Positions 62,070-64,000 of a stretch of 64,000 nucleotides of DNA are shown piece after piece. The position numbers and the translations under genes are program-made. The stretch covers positions 51,585 to 115,584 of IMG/VR virus record IMGVR_UViG_3300025057_000003, one strand, 5' to 3'. The notes under the pieces are model-generated. The model ran no database searches, had not been told where the DNA came from, and saw only the letters and a program-made list of their open reading frames with translations. This DNA comes from a virus. The stretch's first letter is position 1. The number at the start of each line of letters is the position of its first letter.

Positions 62070-62311
62070 AAGGATTTTTTATTTTGATAGTTATATAATT
62101 TAGGATCCATCCAAGAACATCTTATTCCTTTACGTAATCTTTTACGATCCATTCTTTTTGATTTTCTGTAATGTTTCTTATAATTAAATCCTTTGGGTTT
62201 AACTCCTCCATCTGCAGTTTTAGCAATAGATATAGGTGTTTGTGCTTGTACTGTCTCAGTCAATGAGACTGATAAAATCATAATAATGCTGGTAGCAATA
62301 ATTTTAATCAT
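62066..62311 (-). CDS. Small exported basic protein
   Basis: 81 residues with a clear signal peptide (MIKIIATSIIMILSVSLTET, cleavage near VQAQ), then a strongly basic mature part (FNYKKHYRKSKRMDRKRLRK). It would reach the periplasm; a cationic periplasmic peptide could act on the wall or block entry of other phages. A terminator precedes it. Confidence 0.6.
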   Translation of the reverse strand: MIKIIATSIIMILSVSLTETVQAQTPISIAKTADGGVKPKGFNYKKHYRKSKRMDRKRLRKGIRCSWMDPKLYNYQNKKSL

Positions 62312-62331
62312 GTTTTTTAAATTTAAGAGAG

Positions 62332-62356
62332 AAAAAAATCCCCGGACTTTCCGGGG
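62332..62356 (-). terminator. Intrinsic terminator
   Basis: CCCCGG (62340-62345) with CCGGGG (62351-62356), loop of 5, then seven T leftward, right after the 73-residue membrane gene. A textbook form. Confidence 0.92.
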
Positions 62357-62363
62357 AATATGT

Positions 62364-62585
62364 TTACTTTGTTTGTGACATGGTTGATAATTGATCTTCT
62401 AAGCTTTCTATATAGTTACCACATATAATTAATGCACAAGCTAGAGATCCAGGTGCAATTGATAGTGTTAACCATTCTTGATCTATTGGGCCACCAAAAA
62501 TTGTAATGTAAAGTGGTGCCATAAACAATAAACTACATATCATACCTAGTATGATACATAGTTGTCCTTTATTTTTCTTTTTCAT
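62364..62585 (-). CDS. Two-pass membrane protein
   Basis: 73 residues; hydrophobic segments at about 8-28 and 42-58, acidic C-terminus. Starts within the end of the 41-residue gene (17-base overlap). Accessory membrane protein; no family recognised. Confidence 0.55.
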   Translation of the reverse strand: MKKKNKGQLCIILGMICSLLFMAPLYITIFGGPIDQEWLTLSIAPGSLACALIICGNYIESLEDQLSTMSQTK

Positions 62586-62694
62586 TTGGTTGATTTTTGT
62601 GTTTAACTTTTCTACGATATTTCTTTTTGTTTCTGTGTATTCTATGCTTCATAGCTTCTTGTATCTCTTGTTGAGTTACTTGAATCTTTTCCAT
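62569..62694 (-). CDS. Small basic protein (41 residues)
   Basis: MEKIQVTQQEIQEAMKHRIH followed by a Lys/Arg-rich tail (RNKKKYRRKVKHKNQPNEKE). Its ATG overlaps the TGA of the preceding membrane gene (TGATG), and its end overlaps the next gene. The tight overlaps make it likely to be translated. Confidence 0.5.
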   Translation of the reverse strand: MEKIQVTQQEIQEAMKHRIHRNKKKYRRKVKHKNQPNEKEK

Positions 62695-62900
62695 CAGTTT
62701 GATCCTGAAGACTCTTTATGTCTTCTATCATTACCTCTATAGGTATGATCAGAAACTGTTAGCATTGGCATAAACATACATCCCCAGAAACAATAGCATA
62801 ATAAAAATGCTAGGATGTTTAAGTCACCCATACTTCCCAGTATGGCTGTGAACGTTCCTAATAACAGGACCGCCCACAAATACATTGCTAAATTTTTCAT
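62694..62900 (-). CDS. Small membrane protein
   Basis: 68 residues, two hydrophobic segments (about 5-25, 27-48), polar basic tail (YRGNDRRHKESSGSN). It overlaps the preceding gene by 4 bases. Part of the accessory membrane set; function unknown. Confidence 0.5.
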   Translation of the reverse strand: MKNLAMYLWAVLLLGTFTAILGSMGDLNILAFLLCYCFWGCMFMPMLTVSDHTYRGNDRRHKESSGSN

Positions 62901-63157
62901 AATGTTTCTTTTACAGTGTTAGGAAATAATTGCTCATCAACAGATCTATGATTAACAAAATCAATTTGTTTAATCATATATTTGACAGTATCATATCTTT
63001 CTTCAAGACTATCTGCCCCAAAACCTTCTTTGTTATCTGCAATTTCAATAGCAAGTTTAGTTTTTTCTTCTAATAGCATATTCTTTATACTATCTCTTTC
63101 TTCTTTTGGTAGATGGTTTATCATCTTTCTTAATACGTTTAATTCTGACGTGTCCAT
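62897..63157 (-). CDS. Unknown 86-residue helical protein
   Basis: Charged helices (LRKMINHLPKEERDSIKNML, EEKTKLAIEIADNKEGFGAD). No family recognised. It lies 5 bases after the 111-residue gene and overlaps the membrane-protein start. Confidence 0.5.
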   Translation of the reverse strand: MDTSELNVLRKMINHLPKEERDSIKNMLLEEKTKLAIEIADNKEGFGADSLEERYDTVKYMIKQIDFVNHRSVDEQLFPNTVKETL

Positions 63158-63162
63158 AATTT

Positions 63163-63498
63163 TTATTTTTTGTGGTTAATAATTTTTAATTCAGATCTAT
63201 AAAATTCATTTAACATTTGTTGTGGTGCTTCATGAAACCATTTTAAATAATCAAAAAAGTATTTACTATTATAATGAGATCCATCCATAACGTCTCTTTC
63301 TTCAAGTTCACCGTCTTTGATCAAGTAAATAAATAAGGCTATTCCAATAGGTTTAATATGAAATCCATCATTGCATGTGTATTCATAGTCTGGTATGACA
63401 TGTAATTCAAAATTACTATCAGCTTTGCTGGTAATAATAGTAGGCTTTTCTATCTCCATGTCAAATAGATAGATAGCATCTTCAAATAAGTTTCTCAT
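63163..63498 (-). CDS. Unknown 111-residue protein
   Basis: Acidic N-terminus (MRNLFEDAIYLFDMEIEKPT), beta-rich centre with Tyr/His (ELHVIPDYEYTCNDGFHIKP) and a helical end. No family recognised. It follows TerC by 11 bases. Confidence 0.5.
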   Translation of the reverse strand: MRNLFEDAIYLFDMEIEKPTIITSKADSNFELHVIPDYEYTCNDGFHIKPIGIALFIYLIKDGELEERDVMDGSHYNSKYFFDYLKWFHEAPQQMLNEFYRSELKIINHKK

Positions 63499-63509
63499 GA
63501 TGATGTAGT

Positions 63510-64000
63510 TTACTTGGGTAGAAGTTTTCTCCTACCCAAGATGAATGTTAAAATAAATACAATAAGTATAACTCCTGATACTAATAGATCTACAAATTCA
63601 CTATTAAGCTGAGGTATAAATACAGATAAAACTAACTTCAATCCTAATACACCTATGATACCGAATGCTATTTTTTCAAGGTTAGGTATTTGGTTAAGTA
63701 ATGAGATAAGTTTTACTGTGGCAAATCTGATTGCAAGTATACCAATAAACACACCTATACAAATTAGGATGTAGTTATCAGTAAATGCTACAGCTGAAAA
63801 GATATTATCTATACTAAATACAATATCTACAAACTCAATAAGAACTACTGTTGACCAGAATTTATTTAAGAATGGTATCTTAAATGTTTTTGCTTCCGGA
63901 TTATCAGAGTTTCTAAATGAACTTATACAAAGATATACGAGATATAATCCACCTATAACTTTGAGGTATGTAAGTTGTATAAGATATACAGCAAACAACA
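63510..64000 (-). CDS. TerC-family membrane protein (5' end outside window)
   Basis: The visible 163 residues hold the TerC core: FLNKFWSTVVLIEFVDIVFSIDNIFSAVAF (family signature with an acidic residue pair in membrane), then several membrane segments and a short basic end GRRKLLPK. TerC proteins relate to tellurite resistance and metal (Mn) handling at the membrane for exported metalloenzymes. The frame continues beyond the right edge; no start codon is inside the window except an internal TTG. Its last codons form a hairpin (about 63514-63540, CTTGGGTAG/CTACCCAAG). A phage copy is unusual. Confidence 0.85.
   Translation of the reverse strand, partial: LFAVYLIQLTYLKVIGGLYLVYLCISSFRNSDNPEAKTFKIPFLNKFWSTVVLIEFVDIVFSIDNIFSAVAFTDNYILICIGVFIGILAIRFATVKLISLLNQIPNLEKIAFGIIGVLGLKLVLSVFIPQLNSEFVDLLVSGVILIVFILTFILGRRKLLPK

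Noticed and set aside
1-64000. Stop-codon reassignment (TAG or TGA read through), known in some crAss-like phages
   Set aside because: TAG ends the giant gene and the holin gene, TGA ends several small genes, and long frames do not contain in-frame suspicious stops.
1-64000. CRISPR array, insertion sequence, integrase or attachment site
   Set aside because: No regularly spaced repeats, transposase, recombinase or terminal repeats were seen on either strand.

Overview
The window is an internal piece of an AT-rich tailed-phage genome of the crAss-like type (order Crassvirales), infecting a member of the Bacteroidota. Three things point there. A giant virion protein carries the DFDID catalytic loop and flanking sequence of crAss-like virion RNA polymerase. 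The replication set (family B DNA polymerase, TOPRIM primase, DnaB-like helicase, Sak4-like ATPase, DnaA-domain protein, uracil-DNA glycosylase, PD-(D/E)XK nuclease) is typical of these phages. So is the layout: a rightward virion block facing a leftward replication block. TAG, TAA and TGA all end genes, so no stop-codon reassignment is visible. Capsid, portal and terminase genes are not here and should lie beyond the left edge.

Region 1 (1-21.6 kb, + strand) holds the end of an upstream gene, a 5,231-residue protein joining a membrane-active N-terminus, a zincin-type HExxH domain and the virion RNA polymerase, and a 1,898-residue partner with a PD-(D/E)XK nuclease domain. Both are expected to travel in the virion and enter the host with the DNA. 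Region 2 (21.6-23.9 kb, - strand) is a class II ribonucleotide reductase between terminators, with a possible small gene upstream. Region 3 (24.0-33.2 kb, + strand) is a late block of small membrane, coiled-coil and basic proteins, a 3-TM holin, a nest of overlapping tiny genes, and three receptor-binding/appendage proteins sharing modules (beta-helix, collar-like repeats, common N-terminal anchor).

Region 4 (33.3-53 kb, - strand) is the replication, recombination and repair block. Embedded in it is a MoxR ATPase / vWA-metallopeptidase module (39.4-44.5 kb), with two paralogous proteins and a 148-residue protein that appear to share a helical module, flanked by DUF6915- and DUF6878-like genes. 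One gene (51663-52085) runs against the block. Region 5 (53-64 kb, - strand) is an accessory block of short genes, many exported: envelope proteins (DUF2459, DUF1287, YkuD_2 L,D-transpeptidase-like, TerC at the right edge), a ClpS adaptor, an SF2 helicase, an HNH protein, a mini-zincin and many overlapping small membrane proteins.

The gaps of the leftward block are unusually structured. Several hold compact three-way-junction or nested hairpins, often followed by a U-run. Two of them (46.74-46.81 kb and 55.44-55.51 kb) are clearly homologous in sequence and show a compensatory base-pair change, making a candidate undescribed phage RNA family. No tRNA, rRNA, CRISPR array, integrase or insertion sequence was found.
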